A stretch of DNA of 27,770 nt from positions 1 to 27,770 of the IMG/VR virus record IMGVR_UViG_3300044845_000962, one strand, 5' to 3'. A program made the translations under genes and the position numbers. Positions 22,039 to 27,770 of this stretch are shown here, one piece after another. The notes below the pieces were generated by a model. The model saw only the letters and a list, made by a program, of their open reading frames with translations, did not search any database and was not told the origin of the DNA. The stretch comes from a virus. The first letter of the stretch is position 1. Each line of letters begins with the position of its first letter.

Positions 22039-22569
22039 ATGACTCCAGTATACATTATCATCAACGAATACAGAAGTAAGCATTACTACAAGGACAAAGC
22101 AATGACGATACATCATCGTGAAGACGGTCCTGCAATTGAACATGCCAATGGAGGTAAAGTTTGGTACGTCAATGGAAAACTTCATCGTGAAGATGGTCCT
22201 GCTATTGAATATGCCGATGGAGGTAAAGAATGGTACTCTAATGGAAAACGCCATCGTGAAGACGGTCCTGCGGCTGAATACGCTAATGTAGGTAAATTTT
22301 GGTACGTCGATGGAAAACTTCATCGTGAAGACGGTCCTGCAATTGAATTTGCCGGTGGACATAAAGAATGGTACGTCGATGGAAAACTTCATCGTGAAGA
22401 CGGTCCTGCGGTTGAATATGCCGATGGGAGTAAATTTTGGTATCTCGATGGAGTGGAACACGATGAACAAGAATTCCTCAAGCGAACTGCTCCAGAAATC
22501 GTCTTGACGATGGACGAAATTGCTGCTAAGTTTGGTATCGAAGTTAGCAAGCTAAAGATCACTAAGTAA
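22039..22569 (+). CDS. HREDGPA-repeat protein 2 (5 units)
   Basis: 176 residues with five units. The N-terminal cap differs slightly (IINEYRSKHYYKDK). The third unit has AEYANVGK, where Val replaces the usual Gly before the last Gly. The last unit leads into a GVEHDEQEFLKRTAPEIVL tail rather than the SLSE form of protein 1, so two tail-linker types exist. The spacer before it contains GAACACGAAACGAAC micro-repeats and no promoter; expression should come from 21556. Confidence 0.85.
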   Translation: MTPVYIIINEYRSKHYYKDKAMTIHHREDGPAIEHANGGKVWYVNGKLHREDGPAIEYADGGKEWYSNGKRHREDGPAAEYANVGKFWYVDGKLHREDGPAIEFAGGHKEWYVDGKLHREDGPAVEYADGSKFWYLDGVEHDEQEFLKRTAPEIVLTMDEIAAKFGIEVSKLKITK

Positions 22570-22592
22570 GTAAGGAACCCAAAACGAACATT

Positions 22593-23123
22593 ATGACTCC
22601 AGTATACATTATCATCAACGAATACGGAAACAAGTATTACTACAAGGACCAAGCAATGACGATACGCCATCGTGAAGATGGTCCTGCGGTTGAACTTGCC
22701 GGTGGAGATAAATCTTGGTTCATCGATGGAAAACTTCATCGTGAAGACGGTCCTGCAATTGAATACGCCGATGGAGGTAAAGAATGGTACGTCGATGGAA
22801 AACTTCATCGTAAAGATGGTCCTGCAATTGAATATGCCGATGGGAGTAAAGTTTGGTACGTCGATGGAAAACGCCATCGTGAAGACGGTCCTGCAATTGA
22901 ATATGCCAGTGGAGGTAAATCTTGGTTCGTCAATGGAAAACGCCATCGTGAAGATGGTCCTGCAGTTGAACTTGCCGGTGGACATAAAGAATGGTACGTC
23001 GATGGAGTTTCACTAAGTGAACAAGAATTCCTCAAGCGAACTGCTAAAGAAATCGTCTTGACAATGGACGAGATTGCATCTAAGTTTGGGATTGAAGTGA
23101 GCAAGCTAAAGATCACTAAGTAA
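22593..23123 (+). CDS. HREDGPA-repeat protein 3 (5 units)
   Basis: 176 residues with five units. One unit begins HRKDGPA, the only change in the HREDGPA core that I see in the array, caused by a GAA-to-AAA codon change at about 22811. The tail is of the SLSEQEFLKRTAKEIVL type. Unit faces alternate between ELAGG/ELADG and EYADG/EYASG forms, shared with proteins 4 and 7. The spacer before it is 23 bp. Confidence 0.85.
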   Translation: MTPVYIIINEYGNKYYYKDQAMTIRHREDGPAVELAGGDKSWFIDGKLHREDGPAIEYADGGKEWYVDGKLHRKDGPAIEYADGSKVWYVDGKRHREDGPAIEYASGGKSWFVNGKRHREDGPAVELAGGHKEWYVDGVSLSEQEFLKRTAKEIVLTMDEIASKFGIEVSKLKITK

Positions 23124-23153
23124 GGAACCCAAAACGAACACGAAACGAACATT

Positions 23154-23615
23154 ATGACTCCAGTATACATTATCATCGGCAAATACGGAAACAAGCATTA
23201 CTACAAGGACAAAGCAATGACGATACTTCATCGTGAAGATGGTCCTGCGGCTGAACATGCCAATGGATGTAAAGAATGGTACTCTAATGGAAAACATCAT
23301 CGTGAAGACGGTCCTGCGGTTGAATATGCCAATGGACATAAAGCTTGGTTCATCGATGGAAAACTTCATCGTGAAGATGGTCCTGCAGTTGAACTTGCCG
23401 GTGGACATAAAGAATGGTACGTCAATGGAAAACGCCATCGTGAAGACGGTCCTGCGGTTGAATATGCCGATGGACATAAAGCTTGGTTCATCGATGGAGT
23501 TTCACTAAGTGAACAAGAATTCCTTCTTAAAACCGCTAAAGAAATCGTCTTGACGATGGACGAGATTGCATCTAAGTTTGGGATTGAAGTGAGCAAGCTG
23601 AAGATCCAGAAGTAA
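23154..23615 (+). CDS. HREDGPA-repeat protein 4 (4 units)
   Basis: 153 residues with four units. The first unit has AEHANGCKEWYSNGKH with a Cys. A 112-bp stretch covering its third unit (23363-23474) is identical to the start of protein 7, a sign of recent duplication or gene conversion. The tail is SLSEQEFLLKTAKEIVL and ends KIQK instead of KITK, as in protein 6. Confidence 0.85.
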   Translation: MTPVYIIIGKYGNKHYYKDKAMTILHREDGPAAEHANGCKEWYSNGKHHREDGPAVEYANGHKAWFIDGKLHREDGPAVELAGGHKEWYVNGKRHREDGPAVEYADGHKAWFIDGVSLSEQEFLLKTAKEIVLTMDEIASKFGIEVSKLKIQK

Positions 23616-23655
23616 CGAACACGAAACGAACACGAAACGAACACTAAAACACATT

Positions 23656-24186
23656 ATGACTCCAGTATACATTAACATCGGCAAATATGGCGACAAGCAT
23701 TACTACAAGGACAAAGCAATGACGATACGCCATCGTGAAGACGGTCCTGCTATTGAACTTGCCGATGGAGGTAAATCTTGGTTCGTCAATGGAAAACGCC
23801 ATCGTGAAGACGGTCCTGCGGCTGAAGATGCCGATGGACATAAAGAATGGTTCATCGATGGAAAACATCATCGTGAAGACGGTCCTGCAATTGAATATGC
23901 CGGTGGAGGTAAAGCTTGGTACTCCAATGGAAAACTTCATCGTGAAGACGGTCCTGCAATTGAATATGCCGATGGGAGTAAATTTTGGTTCGTCAATGGA
24001 AAACTTCATCGTGAAGACGGTCCTGCAGTTGAACATTCCGATGGAGGTAAAGAATGGTACGTCAATGGAGTGGAACACGGTGAACGAGAATTCCTCAAGC
24101 GAACTGCTAAAGAAATCGTCTTGACGATGGACGAGATTGCATCTAAGTTTGGCATTGAAGTGAGCAAGCTAAAGATCACTAAGTAA
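23656..24186 (+). CDS. HREDGPA-repeat protein 5 (5 units)
   Basis: 176 residues with five units. Its cap (INIGKYGDKHYYKDK) matches protein 1, and its tail is of the GVEHGEREFLKRTAKEIVL type, so caps and tails are combined differently from gene to gene. The second unit has the unusual AEDADGHK. The 40-bp spacer before it repeats CGAACACGAAA twice. Confidence 0.85.
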   Translation: MTPVYINIGKYGDKHYYKDKAMTIRHREDGPAIELADGGKSWFVNGKRHREDGPAAEDADGHKEWFIDGKHHREDGPAIEYAGGGKAWYSNGKLHREDGPAIEYADGSKFWFVNGKLHREDGPAVEHSDGGKEWYVNGVEHGEREFLKRTAKEIVLTMDEIASKFGIEVSKLKITK

Positions 24187-24220
24187 GTAAGGAACCCAAA
24201 ACGAACACGAAACGAACATT

Positions 24221-24544
24221 ATGACTCCAGTATACATTATCATCAACGAATACGGAAACAAGCATTACTACAAGGACAAAGCAATGACGATACGCCATCG
24301 TGAAGACGGTCCTGCGGTTGAACTTGCCGATGGGAGTAAAGCTTGGTACTCTAATGGAAAACGCCATCGTGAAGATGGTCCTGCGGTTGAATACCCCGAT
24401 GGACATAAAGTTTGGTATCTCGACGGAGTGAAACACGGTGAACAAGAATTCCTTCTTAAAACCGCTAAAGAAATCGTCTTGACGATGGACGAGATTGCAT
24501 CTAAGTTTGGGATTGAAGTGAGCAAGCTCAAGATCCAGAAGTAA
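24221..24544 (+). CDS. HREDGPA-repeat protein 6 (2 units, shortest)
   Basis: 107 residues with only two units between complete caps, the minimal form in the array. The tail linker is GVKHGEQEFLLKTAKEIVL ending KIQK. That a two-unit version is kept with intact caps suggests the caps, not the repeat number, carry the core function, or that this is a recent contraction product. Confidence 0.83.
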   Translation: MTPVYIIINEYGNKHYYKDKAMTIRHREDGPAVELADGSKAWYSNGKRHREDGPAVEYPDGHKVWYLDGVKHGEQEFLLKTAKEIVLTMDEIASKFGIEVSKLKIQK

Positions 24545-24573
24545 CGAACCCGAAACAAACACTAAAACACATT

Positions 24574-25035
24574 ATGACTCCAGTATACATTATCATCGGC
24601 AAATACGGAAACAAGCATTACTACAAGGACAAAGCAATGACGATACTTCATCGTGAAGATGGTCCTGCAGTTGAACTTGCCGGTGGACATAAAGAATGGT
24701 ACGTCAATGGAAAACGCCATCGTGAAGACGGTCCTGCGGTTGAATATGCCGATGGAGGTAAAGCTTGGTTCATCGATGGAAAACGCCATCGTGAAGACGG
24801 TCCTGCGGTTGAACTTGCCAGTGGAGGTAAAGAATGGTACGTCAATGGAAAACGCCATCGTGAAGACGGTCCTGCGGTTGAACTTGCCGATGGATGTAAA
24901 GCTTGGTTCATCGATGGAGTTTCACTAAGTGAACAAGAATTCCTTCTTAAAACCGCTAAAGAAATCGTCTTGACGATGGACGAAATTGCATCTAAGTTTG
25001 GGATTGATGTAAGCAAGCTAAAGATCTCTAAGTAA
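24574..25035 (+). CDS. HREDGPA-repeat protein 7 (4 units)
   Basis: 153 residues with four units; the first unit and part of the second repeat protein 4 exactly (112 bp), and a 77-bp block (24730-24806) repeats protein 1 (21765-21841). The tail has IDVSKLKISK, slightly diverged (GIDVSK for GIEVSK), fitting the outer end of the array. The unrelated gene at 25058 follows after 22 bp. Confidence 0.84.
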   Translation: MTPVYIIIGKYGNKHYYKDKAMTILHREDGPAVELAGGHKEWYVNGKRHREDGPAVEYADGGKAWFIDGKRHREDGPAVELASGGKEWYVNGKRHREDGPAVELADGCKAWFIDGVSLSEQEFLLKTAKEIVLTMDEIASKFGIDVSKLKISK

Positions 25036-25057
25036 GGAACTCTGATAAAATAAAAAT

Positions 25058-25405
25058 ATGAATCGTACAAGTAAACTATCTAGGCTTTTTAAATTCTTCT
25101 GGATGTCTCAAGCTGAACCTGATGAGACATGGGATAAACTATTGAATCTCCTGATTGATAAAGGAACTGTTACAAAAGTAGATAACTTCACAATTACATT
25201 CGACAACGCCTTTACTGTTTGGACCTCCAATCACCCATACGCTAGTGGAATCCTTTATGTGTACAAAGGTAAGTACACTGACGAGAGACTACACTGCTCT
25301 AAGGCAACTAAAATTCGACTAGAGGATTTTTATTACAAATATCTAGAAGATACAAAAGCTCAAAGTTATGTAGAGAAAGAACTAAAGATCTATAAGAACA
25401 AGTAA
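25058..25405 (+). CDS. hypothetical protein downstream of the repeat array
   Basis: 115 residues starting 22 bp after the last repeat gene; no promoter is evident between, so it is probably in the same operon. Basic/aromatic start (MNRTSKLSRLFKFFWMSQAE), then likely strands (VTKVDNFTITFDNAFTVWTS) and a charged helical end (FYYKYLEDTKAQSYVEKELK). No HREDGPA unit is present and no family is recognised. Confidence 0.7.
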   Translation: MNRTSKLSRLFKFFWMSQAEPDETWDKLLNLLIDKGTVTKVDNFTITFDNAFTVWTSNHPYASGILYVYKGKYTDERLHCSKATKIRLEDFYYKYLEDTKAQSYVEKELKIYKNK

Positions 25406-25436
25406 GAACCAAAGGAACACCAATATAATAAACAAG

Positions 25437-25988
25437 ATGAAACTAATGAAACTAATGACAATCGTTGTGGCTGCTCTTATGCTGCCTTCGTGTATTGAAG
25501 AAACCCAGCCAAGTAATGCCAGCGGCAGTGTCTCAAAGAAGACTGTTGAGGTATCAACTGATGCTGATGGTTGGACTGTAGAACAGAAGAATATTGCTGA
25601 ACGACTCAAGCGTGATAATGTCGCTGGAGCAATCAAGCATCTGTATGTGATTAGTCCTTATAGTGGTCAGGTGATTCTGTATTCCACCGTGAAAGGTAAG
25701 GTCACTTCATCTGGTAAGCGACTAACTCCTACAAGTGTATCAGCGGGTGCTTGGGAGTATGTCAACAGTCCTCATAGTGGTATGGGTGTCAATATTAACG
25801 GGCAGACAAAATACACATCAGAAGTGCTACAAGATGATGGCTCTTATGGCAGTTCATGTGAATACATTTATTGGTTCAGCTCTAAGGGAACTTTCCATAG
25901 TCACTTCTTCACTGGTGGACAAATCATCCATGTTTCTGATCAACCAATTGCTGTAAAGAACATCACTCTTAACCTCGAAGACCGCTAA
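25437..25988 (+). CDS. predicted lipoprotein
   Basis: 183 residues with a lipoprotein signal: MKLMKLMTIVVAALMLPSC, lipobox LPS-C at Cys19. A Ser/Thr-rich linker follows (NASGSVSKKTVEVSTDADG). The mature domain has strands such as HLYVISPYSGQVILYSTVKG and two further cysteine-free glycine-rich loops, then FSSKGTFHSHFFTGGQIIHV. It should be attached to a membrane facing the periplasm. Host-membrane lipoproteins of phages often block superinfection, but that is a guess here. A second lipoprotein follows after 1 bp. Confidence 0.82.
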   Translation: MKLMKLMTIVVAALMLPSCIEETQPSNASGSVSKKTVEVSTDADGWTVEQKNIAERLKRDNVAGAIKHLYVISPYSGQVILYSTVKGKVTSSGKRLTPTSVSAGAWEYVNSPHSGMGVNINGQTKYTSEVLQDDGSYGSSCEYIYWFSSKGTFHSHFFTGGQIIHVSDQPIAVKNITLNLEDR

Positions 25989-25989
25989 T

Positions 25990-26454
25990 ATGAAAACCGT
26001 TGTATATATTTTTCTCTCTCTGGTAGCATGTACTGTCATCATTGGATGTAGTATCCTGAGTAAAGGATGTTCTTATGTTGGCAAGGCAACTGCTGTCGTT
26101 GAACAACAACTAGATCCGGCTCTTCTCTTGAAGAAGTATGAATGGTTCAAAAATGTAGCAGCAGAATGTGATAAGAAACTTGCTGATGTTCAGGTTTATA
26201 AGTCCCGTCTCACTAGTATGGAGAAGTCCTATGAAGGCACCTCTCGTAAGGATTGGGATCGAACTGATAAAGAACAGTTTAATCTATGGGAGCAAGAAGT
26301 TGCGGGTGTCGTTGCCAGTTATAACAGCCTAGCTGCTGAATATAATGCAGCCATGTCCAAGATCAACTATGCCTTTACCAATATCGGATCTCTCCCAAAG
26401 GGAGCAGCTGAACCATTGCCGCGAGAGGTGCGATCATATACTCTTTCCTTTTAA
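25990..26454 (+). CDS. predicted lipoprotein/membrane-anchored helical protein
   Basis: 154 residues. The N-terminus MKTVVYIFLSLVACTVIIGC is a signal with lipobox IIG-C at Cys20; an earlier Cys14 makes cleavage less certain. The rest is a long helical domain (LLLKKYEWFKNVAAECDKKL, DVQVYKSRL) ending in LPREVRSYTLSF. The pattern KYEWFK...LDKKLADVQVY...NLW-x-x-EVAGV-x-A-S-Y-N-x-L-AAEYNAAM is one I recall from conserved phage membrane-associated proteins of unknown role. It is the last gene before the terminator at 26481. Confidence 0.82.
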   Translation: MKTVVYIFLSLVACTVIIGCSILSKGCSYVGKATAVVEQQLDPALLLKKYEWFKNVAAECDKKLADVQVYKSRLTSMEKSYEGTSRKDWDRTDKEQFNLWEQEVAGVVASYNSLAAEYNAAMSKINYAFTNIGSLPKGAAEPLPREVRSYTLSF

Positions 26455-26480
26455 AAGAACTCTTAAGAGCTAAATCATCG

Positions 26481-26509
26481 AGGCGTATCCCCTCCGATAC
26501 GCCTTTTTT
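26481..26509 (+). terminator. strong rho-independent terminator
   Basis: AGGCGTATC (26481-26489) pairs over nine bases with GATACGCCT (26496-26504) around the loop CCCTCC, and six T (26504-26509) follow. It is GC-rich, unlike the AT-rich hairpins elsewhere, and clearly ends the repeat/lipoprotein operon. Confidence 0.93.
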
Positions 26510-26563
26510 GTCTGAAAATTTTGGAAAAAAATGAACTTTTTTTGGATTTTATGCATTTTCTTG

Positions 26564-26614
26564 TTTACATTCGTCTAAAAACCTGTTAAAATAATTCTGT
26601 AAGGAAACCACCAC
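26564..26614 (+). promoter_or_regulatory. promoter with conserved leader
   Basis: -35 TTTACA (26564-26569), 17-bp spacer, -10 TAAAAT (26587-26592), leader TTCTGTAAGGAAACCACCAC to the ATG at 26615. The AACCTGT before the -10 and the -10 itself match the repeat-operon promoter. It keeps the upstream T-rich GGATTTTATGCATTTTC element even though a separate terminator is present. Confidence 0.9.
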
Positions 26615-26791
26615 ATGTCGAACCTCGATTCCCTGCTTCCCGATTCTCTCGAACTTCTTGCAATGTTTGAAACCGCCGCTGCAATCGCAGCAGCAGCTTA
26701 TGCCGAAGAAGAGGATTCGCTCGAACTCGCTTTTCAAAAAGCTGCGAGTTCCGCAACGGTTGATTACATTATCTCTAACAAGAATCGCTAA
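26615..26791 (+). CDS. small acidic Ala-rich protein (58 aa)
   Basis: The ATG at 26615 follows the conserved leader by the usual distance, which is the main support. The product is acidic and helical (MSNLDSLLPDSLELLAMFET, AAAIAAAAYAEEEDSLELAF) with a short basic C-terminus (SNKNR). The Ala-rich part is a possible helix, not a clear membrane span because charges follow at once. A long frame on the other strand and one in another + frame are shadows of it. Function unknown. Confidence 0.65.
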   Translation: MSNLDSLLPDSLELLAMFETAAAIAAAAYAEEEDSLELAFQKAASSATVDYIISNKNR

Positions 26792-26795
26792 TACC

Positions 26796-27008
26796 ATGAC
26801 TGACCAACCACAATTTGATCGTGAACGCCACGGCGGACTATTTGACCGAGGCAGCGCTGATGCTTATTACCGCCGCGCTTTTTCCCCTCACTGGTATCCA
26901 CAAGGCACTGGTCGCGGTGAAGCCGTCATCAATCTGACAAGTGAGGAAATTGAAGAATACCGCAAAGGCTTCCAATACCAAGAATCAACCGGAGAATTTA
27001 AGTACTGA
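26796..27008 (+). CDS. small hydrophilic protein
   Basis: 70 residues from the ATG 4 bp after the previous stop. The composition is rich in Arg, Gly and Tyr (FDRERHGGLFDRGSADAYYR, HWYPQGTGRGEA), followed by an acidic helix (LTSEEIEEYRKGF). I recall short phage proteins with the pattern R-x-x-x-FDRG-x-x-D-x-YY-x-R-x-x-x-P-H-W-Y and no known function. The stop overlaps the next start as TGATG. Confidence 0.7.
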   Translation: MTDQPQFDRERHGGLFDRGSADAYYRRAFSPHWYPQGTGRGEAVINLTSEEIEEYRKGFQYQESTGEFKY

Positions 27009-27325
27009 TGAAAATCAAATTCACAAGCGTCGATGTTACTCCGCAGCCGTCATTGCCCAAAAGAAAGTGGCTTGAGTATCGCGTGAACGGTGTTACGATT
27101 GGATGTGCAATGACATTCATGTGTAACGGACGTTTCAATGCAGGTCGCCTTGGCCGAACATTTGATTGGAATCATACAGGTCTCGAGAAACTTCTGGGAA
27201 CCGAAAAGTACAATGCAAACCGTGATCGTTTCATATCTCCACGCGCAGACTTGGTTTATGGGACTGGTGCCACAATTCCTCTGAAGCGTGTAAAGGAAAT
27301 CTTTACCGCTGTCGCAACTGCTTAA
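27008..27325 (+). CDS. hypothetical protein
   Basis: 105 residues, start coupled to the previous stop. Likely strands (MKIKFTSVDVTP, RKWLEYRVNGVTIGCAMTFM) are followed by a basic middle with GRLGRTFDWNHTGLEKL and a C-terminal helix. Two cysteines are present without a metal-site pattern. Not recognised; operon context with the cREC gene is the only functional hint. Confidence 0.68.
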   Translation: MKIKFTSVDVTPQPSLPKRKWLEYRVNGVTIGCAMTFMCNGRFNAGRLGRTFDWNHTGLEKLLGTEKYNANRDRFISPRADLVYGTGATIPLKRVKEIFTAVATA

Positions 27326-27329
27326 TAAG

Positions 27330-27635
27330 ATGAAAGTTTTTCTCGATGACGAAAGAGTCACTCCGCAAGGATGGTTCCGAACATACAATCCCGACGACAC
27401 GATTGATTTGCTGCACGCTGGTCTGGTGACTGAGCTTAGCCTCGATCATGACCTTGGTGATGACGACGAAATCGGAACTGGATATGACGTGGTTCTTTGG
27501 ATTGAGGAAGCCGTTGCTTTGCGAGGCTTTGTTCCTCCAATCATTCACGTTCACTCCGCAAACTCTTCGGCCGCCGCAAAGATGCGTGCTGGAATCGAAA
27601 CAATCCAAAGACTACACAATGCACTCTCCGTATAA
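27330..27635 (+). CDS. cREC (cyclic-phosphate-processing receiver domain) protein
   Basis: 101 residues, a single domain. MKVFLDDERVTPQGWFRTYN, VTELSLDHDLGDDDEIGTGY and IIHVHSANSSAAAKM match the cREC family: a receiver-like fold whose conserved L-D-D-x-R, S-L-D-H-D-L and V-H-S-A-N residues form a site predicted to act on cyclic phosphates. The family is linked by comparative genomics to RNA repair and conflict systems. Here it could process 2',3'-cyclic phosphate ends made by nucleases, complementing the RNA ligase and CCA enzyme upstream. Its activity is not established. Confidence 0.87.
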   Translation: MKVFLDDERVTPQGWFRTYNPDDTIDLLHAGLVTELSLDHDLGDDDEIGTGYDVVLWIEEAVALRGFVPPIIHVHSANSSAAAKMRAGIETIQRLHNALSV

Positions 27636-27770
27636 TCATAACAAAAGAATCTGTGAAAAGCGTAGTCGCGCATTTTCTAATGCAATGCGTCATCCAGTGC
27701 GCTCACGTAAATGGAATAAGTGGATGAATCGGTGGGTTAAACTTGCGACTCAACTCGTCGACTCGAAACT
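27619..27770 (+). CDS. basic protein, 3' end outside window
   Basis: The ATG at 27619 lies 17 bp before the end of the cREC gene and the frame stays open to the window edge (50 codons). The visible part is strongly basic: KRICEKRSRAFSNAMRHPVR, then SRKWNKWMNRWVKLATQLVD. It looks like an amphipathic nucleic-acid-binding or small adaptor protein. Start and identity are uncertain because the 3' end is missing. Confidence 0.55.
   Translation, partial: MHSPYNHNKRICEKRSRAFSNAMRHPVRSRKWNKWMNRWVKLATQLVDSK

Larger units (their letters stand above)
21609..25035 (+). repeat. array of seven paralogous genes built from 69-bp repeats
   Basis: Seven consecutive genes share an N-terminal cap (MTPVYI, YYKDKAMTI), a run of 23-residue units and a C-terminal cap (LTMDEIASKFGIEVSKLKI). 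Units per gene are 3, 5, 5, 4, 5, 2 and 4, 28 in all, and gene lengths are exactly 61 + 23n residues. Each unit is HREDGPA-x-E-x(5)-K-x-W-[YF]-x-[DN]-GK-x, a MORN-like beta-hairpin pattern. Long blocks are identical between genes, for example 112 bp shared by 23363-23474 and 24645-24756. Confidence 0.95.

Noticed and set aside
21609-25035. Possible CRISPR array from regular 69-bp spacing
   Set aside because: The periodic sequence is coding throughout, with no short repeat/unique spacer alternation and no cas genes.
21513-25070. Long - strand frames (up to about 198 codons) opposite the repeat genes
   Set aside because: They repeat in step with the 69-bp units, encode low-complexity FTM/FNRRT or GPSSRWRF repeats, and cross the intergenic spacers; they are antisense shadows of the + strand repeats.

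Overview
The window reads as part of a large tailed-phage genome, probably a big myovirus or jumbo phage of a Gram-negative host. Genes are packed head to tail with ATGA/TAATG overlaps, almost all on the + strand. It carries typical large-phage auxiliary enzymes: ThyX, PhoH-like ATPase, DEAH helicase, RNA ligase, CCA-adding-type nucleotidyltransferase and several glycosyltransferases. A candidate overlapping inner-membrane/lipoprotein spanin pair implies a host with an outer membrane. I saw no tRNA, rRNA, integrase, insertion sequence or CRISPR array, and I cannot name the phage or host.

Layout. 1-2610: end of an unknown gene, a small cysteine-containing phage protein, ThyX, a possible glycosyltransferase and a SLOG-type protein. 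2700-5753: a promoter followed by small membrane proteins, a glutaredoxin-like protein, a conserved coiled-coil protein, a GT-B glycosyltransferase and a partner. 5900-6424: small holin-like and overlapping spanin-like genes. 6429-8030: a GT-A glycosyltransferase and a PhoH-like ATPase. 8027-9736: the only - strand gene, an XPD/DinG-like DEAH helicase. 9743-10349: a divergent promoter region with two short genes that both look frameshifted. 10360-13732: a conserved phage protein, a YqiA-like esterase, a basic-tailed protein, an Rnl5-type RNA ligase and small proteins. 13736-16843: three paralogues sharing the N-terminus MKTIRHNTYETNSSSTH, with a radical-SAM protein between copies 1 and 2. 16821-21502: a YhaM-like HD protein, small proteins, a DUF3307 membrane protein, the CCA/poly(A) enzyme and a PTH2-like protein. 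21609-25035: seven tandem paralogues built from 23-residue HREDGPA repeats. 25058-26454: an unknown protein and two lipoproteins, closed by a strong terminator. 26615-27770: small proteins including a cREC (cyclic-phosphate-processing receiver) protein.

Regulation is visible. Seven + strand promoters share TTTACA, exactly 17 bp, a TATAAT-like -10 and a short leader close to TGTAAGGMAACCACYACA ending at the start codon. Most follow a T-rich, often hairpin-forming terminator. Each heads an operon, so the window divides into co-transcribed blocks.

Themes: RNA maintenance (RNA ligase, CCA enzyme, HD exoribonuclease-like, PTH2-like and cREC proteins) would suit repair of tRNA or RNA cut by host defences. 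The most unusual parts are the HREDGPA repeat family, with modular lengths and mosaic DNA, and the NSSSTH family with its neighbouring radical-SAM protein.
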